From: Aulostomus chinensis
Taxonomy: Eukaryota > Chordata > Actinopteri > Syngnathiformes > Aulostomidae
Reading direction: 5' to 3'
Assembly: GCA_037954235.1 (NCBI GenBank)
Contig: JBBMOA010000002.1
Coordinates: 17,548,009-17,612,008 of the forward strand
Length of the DNA: 64,000 nt
The position numbers and the translations under genes were made by a program. Of this stretch, positions 11,177-23,247 are shown in pieces (positions within the stretch are counted from its first letter, which is position 1; each line of letters opens with the position of its first letter). The notes below the pieces were generated by a model that saw only the letters and a program-made list of their open reading frames with translations, was not told the origin of the DNA and did no database searches.

Positions 11177-14100
11177 TCACTGATTTTGGAGCTTCTCGTC
11201 ATCTGGCTCCTCCCACACAAACTCCAAAGTGCAATCGTGCATCTTGGACTTCAGGACACTTTCAAAACATTGATTTTGTTCCTCGGTGAACATATTTTTC
11301 CAGTCACCAATCTTCCCTGTAAGGAAGGAGGAAGGAAATAGGGAGAAAAAGTAAAGAATAGTTGATATTCAATCAGCTGTTCTTTTTAAAGCTTCCTAGC
11401 ATCCAGTTTTACCCTGAAACCATGATTGATAGCTGGGAGGTTGTCAGGGGAAAAAAACAGCTTTCATAGTACAAATACTAGGCAGCTGATTCATCTCACT
11501 TTTGACTTCATTCAGCAATGACTGATTTGAATGCACCTTATCAGACAATCATTTCAAATTAAAACAAATTGAACAGATATTGTATTGTAAAATGAATGCA
11601 CAATGTCCATCCATCCATTTTCTTCCACTTATCCTGTTAACTATTAAGGGTCGTGGGGGGGTGGAGCCTATCCCAGCTGCCTTCAGGCGAGAGGCAGGGT
11701 TCACCCTGGACAGGTCACCAGTCCATCACAGGACCAACACATATAGACAGACAACCATTCACACTCACAGTCACACCTACAGTCAATTTAGAGTATCAAT
11801 CAGCCTCGTCCCCTCTTGATGTCTTTGGACTGTGGGAGGAAGCTGGAGTACCAGTGAGAACCCACACAGGGACAGGGAGAACATGGAGACTCCCCACAGA
11901 AAGATCCTGTGATGGAGCCGGGACTCAAACCCAGAACCTTCTTGCTGTGAGGTGACAGTGCTGACCACTGCACCACGTGCCACCTTGAAGTTACAACAGT
12001 TAAATCCAAATATCTTTAGCTCTCACTCATATGTCCCATCGTGGATTGTTTGACTGATTATAATATAGACCTGAGAGGAAAATAGATCCAGCTACGGCAA
12101 ACTAGAGCCTTTGAAATCAGGTTTTGGAGCACACTCAGATATAACGTCAACAAAATTTGTGGCTGAGTGCTTGTAGCATCCTCTAAATCAGCATCATGTT
12201 AATATTGTGACACGTTCAACAAAAACAAACAAACAAACAAACATGTCTGTAACCGCAGCCTAAAAGCTTCTGAAAGTCTGAAACTGTCACTGTGATGTTA
12301 AGAGTGACGGCTGAAATGTTGATGTCTTATTTACAGTTTCTACAAAATAATTCTCCTATTTTGACTCCGTTGTCATCTCCTTCATCAGATGGGTCTCTAT
12401 CAATGAACGCTAGAAGCAGAAAAATAATCAGTATGTGCTTCTACATAATTTAAAGTGTATGCTTGGTTTACTTTAGCATTTCTAAAAATAACATTCAATC
12501 TTTTTTTTTATAATTTTTCATTTCATTCAGCACTGGAAAGCATTCTAACATTCAGAGTTATGTTTCACCATGGGCAGATCAATCAAATATTTCCCTCTCA
12601 CCTGGAAATGTCAAGATAACCAGCACTTTGCAAGAGAAGACAAAAAGTAGAGAAGAAAATAGATTTATTTGATCCTGGATTTGCTTGATTCCTCATGTTG
12701 GACACCAGATGCTGAGTGTGGCTGGTACTTTCTTCAGATGTGGCTCATGTACAAGCAGACTCTTCTGTGCATCTATGAGTCGACAGAACAATCAAGGAAG
12801 CGAATGTGGACGTATGCAGGAACAAGGCTCACCTCTCCTCATAAAGGAGCCCCTGCTGTGGTCCATGATCTCCTCAGGGACGAGGGTGTAGTTGATCATC
12901 TTGTTGTCTTTCATGCTGCTGAATCTGCAGTGTCCCACGCAGTCGTTCAGCTCATCCTCCAGCAGGTGGCACTGCAGGAAAGAGCTCACTTTCTTTATGG
13001 AGCCACGTAGATCCTGAAAAGGAAAATAATAAAAAGAACACACAAACTTTTTAGTAGATATGCTTACTGTCCATCATTTGTAGTGTCGGACCAGCAGATG
13101 GATTCTTTTTTTTCCTCTCTCTGCATTTCTAAACTTCAGACCCTAGTTAGCTTAGCTGCAATGAATATTAGTAATGGGGCAGCAGAGAAATCATAAAATC
13201 AATCATCAAATGCACTTTTTCAAAAAGTGGTCTTTAACTGCTTCAGTAGAACTAGGGTTGTACTTAACATTCACTATGACATTGCATTTTTGTAGAAAAG
13301 TGTATTTGATGGCTTTTAAGCCAGTTTTCTCTTCTACCCTGCTGATGGCGTTCACTGCAGCTAATCTAAACTAGCTGATGTTCGGTATGCTTTTATATCA
13401 TAAGAAGAGAGATGGATCAGTTTCTTACCAATGACATCTCCTCATAGGTGATGTGAAGCAGGTTGTTCATGGGTGCTAACTGACTCGTCCAGCCTTTAAC
13501 ATGGTCAAACCAAGAGCCAAAGTGCACTGCAACAAATAAATGTCAAATATGAATAAAGTTACATTTTTAGCTGTACAGACGGTGTCTCTGCAGATGAATA
13601 GGACAGGTCGTCCTGACTCACGCGTGCCCTCCAGGAATTGGTTTAAAAAGTCTGAAAAGGTGCCAGCCTCTGGGAGGAAGTTGGCCATTTTGTGGAAATG
13701 ATAAAAAGACACAGCCACATCTTTGGGGTTTCTGCTCACATATATAACCTGTGAGATGACACAGACCATATCAGTGTTTGTACTTCACTCAGAGCAGTGC
13801 TGCACTCCAGTAAGGGTGAAACCTCACTTTGGCTTTGGAGCCCTGGAGGGCCGGGCCAAGCAGATGGTGTGGCAGGTGTGTCGTGAGGACTCGAGGTTCG
13901 AAGGATGAAGTTTCCAGAAGGGCAGTACAGTAATAATGTTCCAACCAGGGAGCCCGAGTCCAGTTCGGGATGATTTTGGACACTTGAGGGTCCCCTTTGC
14001 TACAAATCAGAGTTACTATTTGCTGAATCCATGTGGTGCCTGTTGAGAGACAAGATGCTTAAGATGGTAAGATAAAGCCCAACAAAGTCACCATATAAAC

Positions 14101-14360
14101 CCACGCCAGAGAGATGGATGATTCCTCACCGCGTCCACAGTGAGTTTCTCAACTAGCGTGTGTTGTAACTGTGATCACATTTCAAGACACTTAATGTACT
14201 ATCTGTCCATTTTATCCTTACCTGACTTTGGATAGGAGACAATGACAATATCTGTTTCCTGAAATGGGAAATTGAGAGCAAGTTGAAGAGAGTCCTGGGT
14301 GTGCAGGTGTCCGGGAAAACGAATACCTTGAAACATCTCCACAACATCCAACTTGGCCAT
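11177..14360 (-). CDS. sult5a1: Cytosolic sulfotransferase, sult5a1-like (6 exons)
   Basis: Transfers sulfonate from PAPS to a small acceptor in the cytosol; the physiological substrate of the SULT5A branch is not established to my knowledge. Minus-strand exons: 14222-14360, 13828-14039, 13622-13748, 13429-13526, 12833-13013, 11177-11316. They total 897 nt or 298 aa, the normal SULT length. A TAA lies in frame 8 codons before the ATG. Motifs in order are the 5'-phosphosulfate loop SYPKSGTTW (split by intron 1), TTHLP with the presumed catalytic His, the 3'-phosphate site RNPKDVAVSFYHF, and the C-terminal RRGKIGDWKNMFT signature. All six exons are intact, so the gene looks functional. The sult5a1 name rests on synteny with dpep1/ankrd11 as in mouse; SULT1 or SULT6B are the alternatives if phylogeny disagrees. 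A SINE sits in the last intron. Confidence 0.85.
11607..11984 (-). mobile_element. tRNA-headed SINE copy (family A) in sult5a1 last intron
   Basis: Reverse-oriented copy starting with the CCATCCATCC tail and ending with the head complement CCACTGCACCACGTGCCACC. It lies in the same transcriptional orientation as the host gene, within intron 11317-12832. Confidence 0.8.
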
Positions 14361-14477
14361 ATCTGCCCTGGTTTCACTTCTTTACGTCACAGCTGTCTTA
14401 CTTGTCTGCTTTTCCCTTTTAAGGTGTCCCGCGTCCTGCTGCAATTTGGAGTCTGAGATAAAGACACCGACTGAAGA

Positions 14478-14515
14478 CCCCCCCCCCCCACACACACACA
14501 CTCACACGCACACAC
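14478..14515. repeat. C run plus (AC)n
   Basis: Homopolymer C followed by imperfect CA repeats in the sult5a1/dpep1 spacer. Confidence 0.8.
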
Positions 14516-14910
14516 AAAAATGTTCACGCAGGAAATGCAAATGAAACCCCAGAAATGGGTGTCAGATGGAGAGACTCTGATAACACAGAGACACTTGTGT
14601 GAGAAGTAAGTGTGATGTTTGTCCTGAGAGGGTGCGATGAGGAACTTTGTGAAATATGTTGTGGTACAGCCTTCAGATGACCACAGTAATTGCAGCAGTA
14701 AAGTATGTTCCTGTCTATTTGTGCAAAACTAAACAAAAAACTCTCCTCCAGTTGTTGCTCACAATTTTTTGTAACCAAGTCAGAACTGGAATGATGATAC
14801 TTGCTTATGAGTGTTTATCAGCTAAGAGACATAACCCTCAGAAATTTAATAATGACTAATAACAGAAAGAGCATAGTGTTTACCCAGTTACTTTTTCCTA
14901 ACATGATTTA

Positions 14911-15294
14911 GGGGGGCGGCACGGTGGTGCAGTGGTCAGCACTGTCACCTCACAGCAAGAAGGTTCCAGGTTCGAGTCCCGGCTCCATCACAGGATCTTC
15001 CTGTGTGGAGTCTCCATGTTCTCCCTGTTCCTGTGTGGGTTCTCTCTGGTACTCCAGCTTCCTCCCAGAGTCCAAAGACATCAAGAGGGGACGAGGCTGA
15101 TTGATACTCTAAATTGACCGTAGGTGTGACTGTGAGTGTGAATGGTTGTCTGTCTCTATGTGTTGGTCCTGTGATGGACTGGTGACCTGTCCAGGGTGAA
15201 CCCCGCCTCTCGCCCGTAGCCGCTGGGAGGGGCTCCACCCCCCCGCGACCCTTAATAGGAATAAGCAGAAGACAATGGATGGATGGGTGGATGG
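14911..15294 (+). mobile_element. tRNA-headed SINE copy (family A)
   Basis: Plus-oriented, the best-preserved copy. Head GGCGGCACGGTGGTGCAGTGG, box B GGTTCGAGTCC at 14969-14979, tail GATGGATGGGTGGATGG. It is followed within a few bases by a different SINE. Confidence 0.8.
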
Positions 15295-15299
15295 TTTAG

Positions 15300-15557
15300 G
15301 GGGTGGCATGGCTCAGATGTAGAGTGGCCATCTAGCAACTGAAGGGTCGTTGGTTCGATCCGCACTTCCCCTGGTGACCATGTCCAAGTATCCTTGAGCA
15401 AGATACTGACCCCCTAATTGCTCCTGATGCCCTGCGACAGACTGCCGACACGTCCAGGGTGAACCTCTCACCCAATGTCAGGGATAGACTCCAGTCCCCC
15501 CCCCCCACCCCCCCCGCAACCCCCAACGGATAGGTGGTACAGAAAATGGATGGATGG
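15300..15557 (+). mobile_element. Second tRNA-derived SINE family (family B)
   Basis: A different tRNA-like head with GGCTCAGATGTAGAGTGG (box A-like) and GGTTCGATCC at 15352-15361 (box B), then CCTTGAGCAAGATACTGA, which I recognise as typical of a common teleost SINE. It shares the CCAGGGTGAACC and ATGGATGG tail region with family A. Confidence 0.7.
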
Positions 15558-16475
15558 ATTGTACTCTAACAAAAATAATACTGACAATGAATAATAAAGA
15601 CTGTATTTCAATTCCATTGTATTTGATTCTAAATAAGGACTGAGTTTGAGTGTCTGAGTGCTTCACAGCTGACTGGTCAAGTGCTTTTGAAGGTCAGCTC
15701 TTTTTAACCAGGACATGAAATTGGGAGGTAACCATTGAAAATATGTTGTGATTTGCTGTCAAGTATGAGGCCTTTCCTCTATTTATCTTCCCTCCCTCCC
15801 CCAGATGACAGGCACAGTTGAACTTTTGGCTCAGATACACCACTGGAAAGAGTTGAGTAATATGACGCGCTTGCGCCAGATGTGGCGGAAAGGGTGGAAC
15901 TCTTAGACTTTAATATGGTTCTTATTTAACTGTTTCCCTTATAAGAGAGAAGACCTCCAATTCTATTTCAAAAGCAGCCTTGAAGATAAGAGGAGGTCCA
16001 CCTGATGGATGAGCCATCACCAAAGACACATCAAGGAGCAGCATCCAGTGATTTTTTTTGTTATAGTCAGGATGGGTGGATAGGAAGGCGGTCCAGTTGT
16101 CCTCATGACCCCCTCCATGTCCCTGAATTGTTATCAACTGTTGCATGTGTCAATATCTTCATTCATTGTTTCCAGAAACAACGGTGCTCTTTGACACACC
16201 GGGAATTGTCCCTTATCAAGTCCATCCCACATCCTGTCATCCCACACTGATGATATCGCACATGACCTGGAGATAACATATATTGCATTGTCATCAATTT
16301 TCATGGGAAATAAAGGAGCAATAACATAATAGCATGATGATGCCATGTTGTTATTGTTTTCAAAATGTCTTTACCTCCAGTGCAGAACAAAAACAATGAT
16401 AAGAGATGAATTAGATATGGCAGATGCATGCTTCTATGATGTGTCCCTTAATGTCACAAGAATTTAATGGAGCTG

Positions 16476-16490
16476 AGGTCATCGTGACCT
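16476..16490 (+). promoter_or_regulatory. Perfect oestrogen-response-element palindrome upstream of dpep1
   Basis: AGGTCA-TCG-TGACCT is an exact inverted repeat with 3-bp spacer, the consensus binding site of oestrogen receptors. The right half-site is followed directly by TGACCTTTGA, giving further nuclear-receptor half-sites. It lies 810 bp upstream of the dpep1 ATG. The surrounding sequence resembles a dispersed teleost repeat, so occupancy is not assured. Confidence 0.5.
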
Positions 16491-17299
16491 TGACCTTTGA
16501 TTAACCAAAATAACTTCAGTTCTTTTCACACATTTGTGCCAAATTTGAAGACATTCCCTCAGGCAGAAACTTTGCCTAAGTTTTGGTGCTTCTGCAATTA
16601 TCTCTCTCAATTGATTCATAGTTTCGATTGTTTGTTTCTTTGGTCAGTCAGTTGGTGGGTTGGAAGGGATGTTGACATTGTATGACATGCAAACGCCACT
16701 GATTATTTTTGGAGTCCTCGTTACTTGGAGCATCACTCTCCTGTTGTCTGTGTTTGGATCTCAAGTGCTATCAAGCAAATTAAGAGACAAAAAGTATCAC
16801 AACAGTCCTTGTCATGGGTGCAGCACTACATTTCTCTCTGCAAAGAGATCGGAATTTAGGACTGGAGATAAACAACGTAAGTGACAGCCTCTCTCCCCCT
16901 CTCTAATAAAGCTAAATCTGAAGCAGCTGTATTTGCTTTTAACTTCTGGAAATGTTGATCATTTCCCAAGTTTCTAACCACAGGAATGACCCCATAAAGC
17001 CAGTCAGACGGTGTGAACATTATACATTAACCATAAAGGATGATCTATCAGCTCTACACAATATGTGAATGCTTCAGCCACTCTTTAAACTGACTGAGTT
17101 TATGGTCCCTGAAACTCTAATAAGGAACAGACCCTGAACAGAGGAGGAGCAATGACCAGATATTTGAAGGCATCCTCTGACAGACACACAGAAAACTGGA
17201 GTCAGAGTCGAAACCTCAAACGGCATAATTTGGGATATCAGCAACATTAGAGAGATACAGACTGTCGGATCCAGGAGAATAATCCTTGTTTTCTGGGAA

Positions 17300-18681
17300 A
17301 TGTTGTCCAGGGTTGTGTATGTGGCACTGTGGGTCCAATCTTGGTCCCTCACCTTGGCAGAGGACCCGTACATGACCAAAGCTCTGAATCTGATGTCTGA
17401 GACACCGCTCATCGATGGGTAAGTGTTGTTTGGTGGTTTTGGACTAAAGGATTTTCAGACACAGAAATATGCATCTTACTTTATGTAAATAAAAGTAAAA
17501 CTTCTGTAAGCCATTTCAAGGGTTGATCCTCCCAAAAAGGCAGTTTTCCATCCAGCTGTGAAATTGCACAATGTGAAGAGCACTTTGGGAGTGTTTGTAA
17601 GTCTGGGACCTTTTTATTTCCTGATCTTTCAGCCATAACGACTTACCATGGCAACTACGAGTGCAATTCAAAAACCAGCTGAACAAAGTGGATCTCAACA
17701 AACTCAATACCACTCACACCAACATCCCTAAGATAAGAGAGGGGCGGCTGGGAGCACAGGTACATACAGAACACAAGACAACCTCAGAGAGGAACAGATT
17801 TTCGAAAGATAATTTCACCAAAACGAACAAGTCTGACCAGTTGTAACTTGTAATGTCCATTTCTGCAACATGATGTAACCTGGATTCGGATGTTATTTTA
17901 AGGTCTTTCAACAATCAAACCCATAGACCAAAGCCCAGATGTGTCCAGGTAGCGCCAGCGCCCTGCAGGTTGTAGGCCTTACAGAGGCCCGTGCGTACTC
18001 TGCCTCTCTCACATTTGACTTGCCGTCATCAACTCAGTCTCCTCGTCACTCATCCCACCGCTGGCCTACTCAGAGGGGTCCTGACCTGCACGGGGGTTGT
18101 AGCATCCATGTGTGACAACTTAATATCAGGCACTGAAGCATTCAGGAAGAAGAAATTATCAACATTTTCTTTATATTTTCAGGTTGAATTTAAAGGTCAC
18201 TGCTGTGTGTCAGTTCTGTGTCTTCTTACGCTGCCTGTCTCCTAAATAGATTTTGAACTTTATCTCCTGGGTGTTGCGGGTCCTTTGTAACATCACCTTT
18301 GTTCCTCTGCCAGTTCTGGTCGGCATATGTCCCCTGCCAATCTCAGTACAAAGATGCTGTCAGACAAACACTGGACCAGATAGACGTGATCCACAGGATG
18401 TGTGAGAACTACCCAGAGACATTCTCGTTTGTTACCAGCAGCTCTGGTGGGCTTATTTCTTCTTTGTTAGTATTTTCAACCTGATTCAGAGCCTCATGGA
18501 TCACCTGTGTTCTCTGTTAGACATCATGAAGGCCTTCAGGCAGAACAGGACAGCCAGTCTGATCGGGGTGGAGGGGGGTCACTCCATCGACAGCAGCCTG
18601 GGCACCCTGCGCACCATGTACCAGCTGGGGGTTCGATACCTCACTCTCACACACTCCTGCAACACACCCTGGTGAGAACAG

Positions 18682-18747
<66 letters not shown>

Positions 18748-18855
18748 TGTGTTTGCATTTGTGTTCTTGCACACATGCGCACCGTATCAAAGAGGTGCAG
18801 CTTCAGATGAATCATTGATAATGGCACCAGTTGTTTATTTCTCCTCCACGTTGCT

Positions 18856-18942
<87 letters not shown>

Positions 18943-21900
18943 GCTGTGAGTTTGCTACCTGAAAGCTACAACCACCTTATAAGGGTACAAAAACATACGC
19001 GTCCGTCAGATTGATGCCTTCTGGGTATCATCATCAGAGTACGTTGAGTTGTGGAGAGCAAGGGGGTTTCCTGCAAACCAGCTCAGGTCTTCAGGCAGAA
19101 GTACCAGGTTTCCCAAGGAGCCGGTTGGTGCTGATTGCTCAGTTATACAGTTACAGAAACATCGTGTCCTATAATGAATTAACAAAAAAAACAACAACAA
19201 CAACAATGTGTCAGATTGTGTTTTCCTGTTTCTTTCTTAGTCATCAATTCTCTAAAAAAGAATGTAAACTTAAGATATATTTACCTTTATTTATATGTTA
19301 TGGTTAGCTTTTTGAAATGCCACTGAATTATTGCAACCTGATTGGATTTTTTTTTTTTTTTCAGCAGATACAAGAAATTTAAGTTATTCTCCTCTGCTGG
19401 TTTGTTTGACTTTTCATGTCAGCACTGGTTTGCCTTGTCAGGGCGGATAATTGGCTGGTGGACACCGGATCACAACCATCGGAACACAATGGCCTATCTC
19501 CGTTTGGGAAGGTCAGTCATACACAGACTCAAAGCTTATAGATGTGTGATGGATGGTTTTTTTTTTGGATTGCTTTCTTCCAAGATCCAAGGATTTTTTT
19601 TCAATTCCAACAATGTCCAATGATTCATATGATGGAGCTCTGGATTTATTTCACCAAAAACAACAATAGAGAGGAAATCAACTGTTTATGATAATAGTAG
19701 AAAGTAATGAAATAAGGGATTTTTAATGAATTTGGAGGATAAAAATCTAACTTGATGATGTTAACAATTAATTAATGGGCACCTACAGCAAGTGATATGG
19801 GAGATGAACCGTCTGGGGATGCTGGTTGACCTGGCCCATGTGAGTTTGAAGGTGATGAACCAGGCGTTAGACATATCCAAAGCTCCAGTCATCTTCAGCC
19901 ACTCCTCTGCCTACAGTGTCTGTCCACACAAGAGGAATGTCCCTGATGATGTTCTCAAGCGAGTGGTGAGTGTATCTGGGTGTGCTGGTTCAGGGCCTTC
20001 ACCAGAATCATCAGAGATGCTTGTGCTATAAGATAAAAGCTGCATATTGAGTGTAAAAAGGATCAACAGAAGGATTATCAACAGGGAATTGACCTCAGGA
20101 GCTGCTGCTTCTTATCTCAGACAGCACCCATAAATGGGCTTTCCTACAGTAAAGGGATTGAATATCAGTACCGTATGTTCAGCTCTACATGCAGTTACCC
20201 AGGTAAAGGCAATTAAAAAAAACCTACAAACCCAGTTTTTAATGTGACACCATAAAACAAGGATGCTAGTCAGGTGACAAGGCCTCTCAGCAGATAAGAG
20301 GTCAGTACCCTGGTGTAGCACAGGTCCCATCAGAGAGCATCTTCTGTTTATCAAAGCAGAAAACACACAGCTCTTCTCACATGCACTATCTCAGTGTTTC
20401 CAGGGCAGTAAGTATGTCACTGTCATGTAACATCCTGTCTGCGTCTTCAGAAGGAAACTGGTGGTATTGTCATGATCAACTTCTACAACAACTATGTGAC
20501 CTGCAGCAAGAAAGCAAGCCTCTCCGATGTTGCTGGTAAATGAGTGTTTGAGTTCTTATCTTTTTTCTCAAATGCTGTTTTCCATCCTTCTAACCCATAA
20601 ATGTGCTGATTAGACCACTTTGACCACGTCAGAAAGGTGGCGGGGGCCGACATCCTTGGTTTTGGTGGAGACTATGACGGTGTTCTGAGGTGATTATTTT
20701 TGTTTTTGTCTCGTAATTTCTGCAAAATTATGACTTGAAAAAAAAAGTCAGAATAAAATGTGATGGCAGTGTTACGTTTCAACTCACCAATTCTTTCATG
20801 ACTGATTAATGTGACAAATATTTTCACGATTACTTGTGAAACATCCTGAATTATTGAACCATGTCAAAGTCGAAAGACCCCAAGACGATGTCCTCGAAAC
20901 TCTATCGTTTTTCTGTTTGGTAAAAACATTTTTTTTCCAAAGAGCTGGGGTGAAAGAGCAGAACTCAGCAGGATGATTAATTCATTGTGCTTCCTGTTTG
21001 GCATCCCCTCAGACTACCGGAGGGTCTGGAGGATGTGTCCAAGGTGCCGAAACTGGTGGCTGAACTACTAAGAAGAGGATGGAGTGATAAAGAGATCAAA
21101 GATGCTCTGGGAAACAATTTGATCCGTGTTTTTGAAAAGGTTGAGGCGGTGAGTTGATGAACACATCGTTTCACTTGAGGCACCTTTCATTCAACGGTTT
21201 GCGCTCAGCACCGCTGGGGTTCACTAAAGGAGAACATTTGAAATTTATGAAAGCCCTGCTGTTGAAGGTTCTCTGTATTATGTTACATTTTGGTTTTTAT
21301 GTCACATTGGAAGATTACAAAGATTAATTTCTGGAATGTAAATATGAAGTAAAAGTATGAAATTTGAAATATATCCATTTATATTGGATTTATTTGATAC
21401 AAAGATTTTCTGGACTTTTTAGGTTGAAAAAGGTTCTCTGGTTTAAATAAAATGTTCCCATTCTGAGAATATGTCTGGGAATGTCAGAGAAGTAAAGATA
21501 TGTCACGTTCTACCAGATGTTATTAAGACTCTGGATGTTCTGGGAGGTTTTAGCAGATAATCCAGGGAATGTATGAACAATGTTCCTGTGTGGTCTCTAC
21601 ATTTTGCTCCCAGAATATTTGCAGAACCTACAGTGATGTAATAGGAACTTTAGGAAACCTATAATGTTCTTTTTTTTGGTTCTGTGTAAGTCAGTCACTT
21701 TCCCAGAACATTTTCAGAACTTACAGAAACTTTACAAAGGAAATCTAGTGAGGACATTGAAACTTTCCATTTCAAATATTCCCTCAACTTTGCCAGAATG
21801 TTTCCTCAAAGTTTGTCAACTCCCCCGAACCTTGAAAGAACTCCTGGAATGTTCTGGGAATGTTACAAGACAGCATCTGTCTGCAGAGATGTTTTGGAAG

Positions 21901-22450
21901 TGTATTAACAGTTGTTCTGATAAGATCAAGTTTATCTGGGCCAGTAGTCACAACTCAGAATGATCCAACTGGGTGTATGTGACCGAGCTTGCAGCCTAGT
22001 TCCGTGGTTGACCTTATTCAGGAGTCATGGCTCGTTTAGTCAAAGAGAAATAATCATAAACACAAAAATGCTCAAAACCAAACTATGCTACTCCCCTCTG
22101 TTCATTTATGCACAGACATACAGGCCAAAAACATGAACTCCCATGAAAGAGCTGAACTTTTAGCAACGCATCTAAAATATGTTGAGTGTCAAATCATGAT
22201 TGTTTGCATATAAAGTGGCACTAAACAGGTCAACACATTAACAGTTTTACATTTTATGTGTCAGGTCCGGGACAATCTGAAAAGCAAGAGGCCAGACGAC
22301 GTTCCAATTCCGGATGATGAGGTGAAGAACCCCTGCAGGATGGAGGACTTTTTCCCCAGCGCCGGATCTACACGATCAGGCAGCACGCCGGCCGTCCTGC
22401 TCACCCTCGCCCTTGCTCTCCACACACTCATTACATTTGCAGCTCTATAG
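17300..22450 (+). CDS. dpep1: DPEP1-like GPI-anchored zinc membrane dipeptidase (10 exons)
   Basis: Renal-type dipeptidase. The family hydrolyses dipeptides such as Cys-Gly and converts leukotriene D4 to E4 at the cell surface. Exons: 17300-17418, 17633-17759, 18314-18446, 18521-18671, 19442-19511, 19789-19965, 20451-20535, 20614-20689, 21013-21148, 22265-22450. All are GT-AG, phases agree, and the total is 1260 nt or 419 aa (human DPEP1 411). The N-terminal signal peptide is MLSRVVYVALWVQSWSLTLA. Zinc ligands are retained: HxD in DGHNDLPW (codon split across exons 1/2), Glu in GVEGGHS, His in DLAHVS and His in FSHSSAYSV. Sequons include NTT and NRT. The C-terminus is Ser/Thr-rich and then hydrophobic (AVLLTLALALHTLITFAAL), as expected for GPI attachment. 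DPEP2/3 are alternatives, but synteny and length favour DPEP1. The upstream 5'UTR is not resolved. Confidence 0.9.
18684..18745. repeat. (AC)n microsatellite in dpep1 intron 4
   Basis: About 62 bp of pure AC beginning 12 nt after the exon-4 donor (GT at 18672). Confidence 0.95.
18859..18940. repeat. Second (AC)n microsatellite in dpep1 intron 4
   Basis: About 82 bp of pure AC, 113 bp after the first array in the same intron. Confidence 0.95.
21440..21890. repeat. Degenerate GGAATGTTC-type minisatellite
   Basis: Short variants such as TTCTGGGAATGTT, CCCAGAACATT, CCAGAATGTT and GGAATGTTCTGGGAATGTT recur in both orientations through dpep1 intron 9. It is an old degenerate array, not coding. 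Confidence 0.5.
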
Positions 22451-22632
22451 GCTTTGAGTCTGTTTAGATGGAGCTTATTCTCCACTGGCTTTAACTGCCA
22501 TACTCAAATGCAGATATTTGGTTCAGAACAGTTGTTGTTGGATCATTTTTATGAACTCTGTTGCTTAATTTCACTGTAAATTTTCAAAGTCGTGACACGC
22601 AGCTGTGTTCCACAATCCCTCTGTTTTATTCC

Positions 22633-22638
22633 AATAAA
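22633..22638 (+). terminator. dpep1: Polyadenylation signal AATAAA of dpep1
   Basis: Canonical AATAAA 183 nt after the dpep1 TAG on the same strand; the spacing is typical of a short 3'UTR. Confidence 0.6.
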
Positions 22639-23046
22639 AGTTTCAGAAACTTGCTACTGTGGGGGGAAAATACTGAGGGGGAACACATGAGATCAAGACA
22701 GTCAAGCAGAACCACTACTGAGAAAAGAGCTCCACCTAGAGTTCTGACAGGGCAAATACAACATCATTGTGTGGCTTCAAATCTCCAATTTTATGCAATA
22801 CTTTTTTTTTTATGTGAAATTAAACGTATAAAAAAACCCAACACATCATAACTTGACCTGTTTTTTTGAACTATGCTTAGGCCAACAACAAACATATTTC
22901 TTAGTTACAGTGACCGTTGAGCAAACATGATGCTTCAGACATATAGAAGTTGAGTCACAAAGCATCTTTGCTTGTGCGCTGAAGAAAAAACTGTCCAGTC
23001 TTACAAAACATCCCCTGAGGGCTGTCAAGTAGTGTTTTCTCTCTCA

Positions 23047-23047
<1 letters not shown>

Positions 23048-23112
<65 letters not shown>
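23048..23112. repeat. (AC)n microsatellite
   Basis: About 65 bp of CA repeats between the 3' ends of dpep1 and slc22a31. Confidence 0.95.
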
Positions 23113-23113
<1 letters not shown>

Positions 23114-23241
23114 GGGCAACATTGAAGCATTACATATTCAAGCAGGTCCATATAGTCGAAGGTTTCAGTGAAAACATCCAGTCTCCTCCAGTTCAGCTGC
23201 TCCTACCAAATTCAGAGGCACAGAAATCCAAAGCTTGGTCA

Positions 23242-23247
23242 TTTATT
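23242..23247 (-). terminator. slc22a31: Candidate polyadenylation signal for slc22a31
   Basis: Minus-strand AATAAA about 845 nt after the slc22a31 stop. It lies between the two tail-to-tail genes, so it fits this gene by strand, but no other evidence is available. Confidence 0.3.

Larger units (their letters stand above)
14361..17299. other. Bidirectional spacer between sult5a1 and dpep1 starts
   Basis: Both genes begin from this 2.9-kb interval in opposite directions, so both promoters should lie here, possibly with non-coding 5' exons. Apart from two SINEs, a C/AC tract and the nuclear-receptor palindrome, no TATA box could be assigned with confidence. Confidence 0.5.

Noticed and set aside
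14969..14979. tRNA gene suggested by GGTTCGAGTCC
   Set aside because: It is the box B of a SINE head; no cloverleaf acceptor stem can be formed and the copy continues into SINE sequence.
18507..18938. Open frames encoding poly-(Cys-Val) or poly-(His-Thr)
   Set aside because: They are translations of (AC)n microsatellites.
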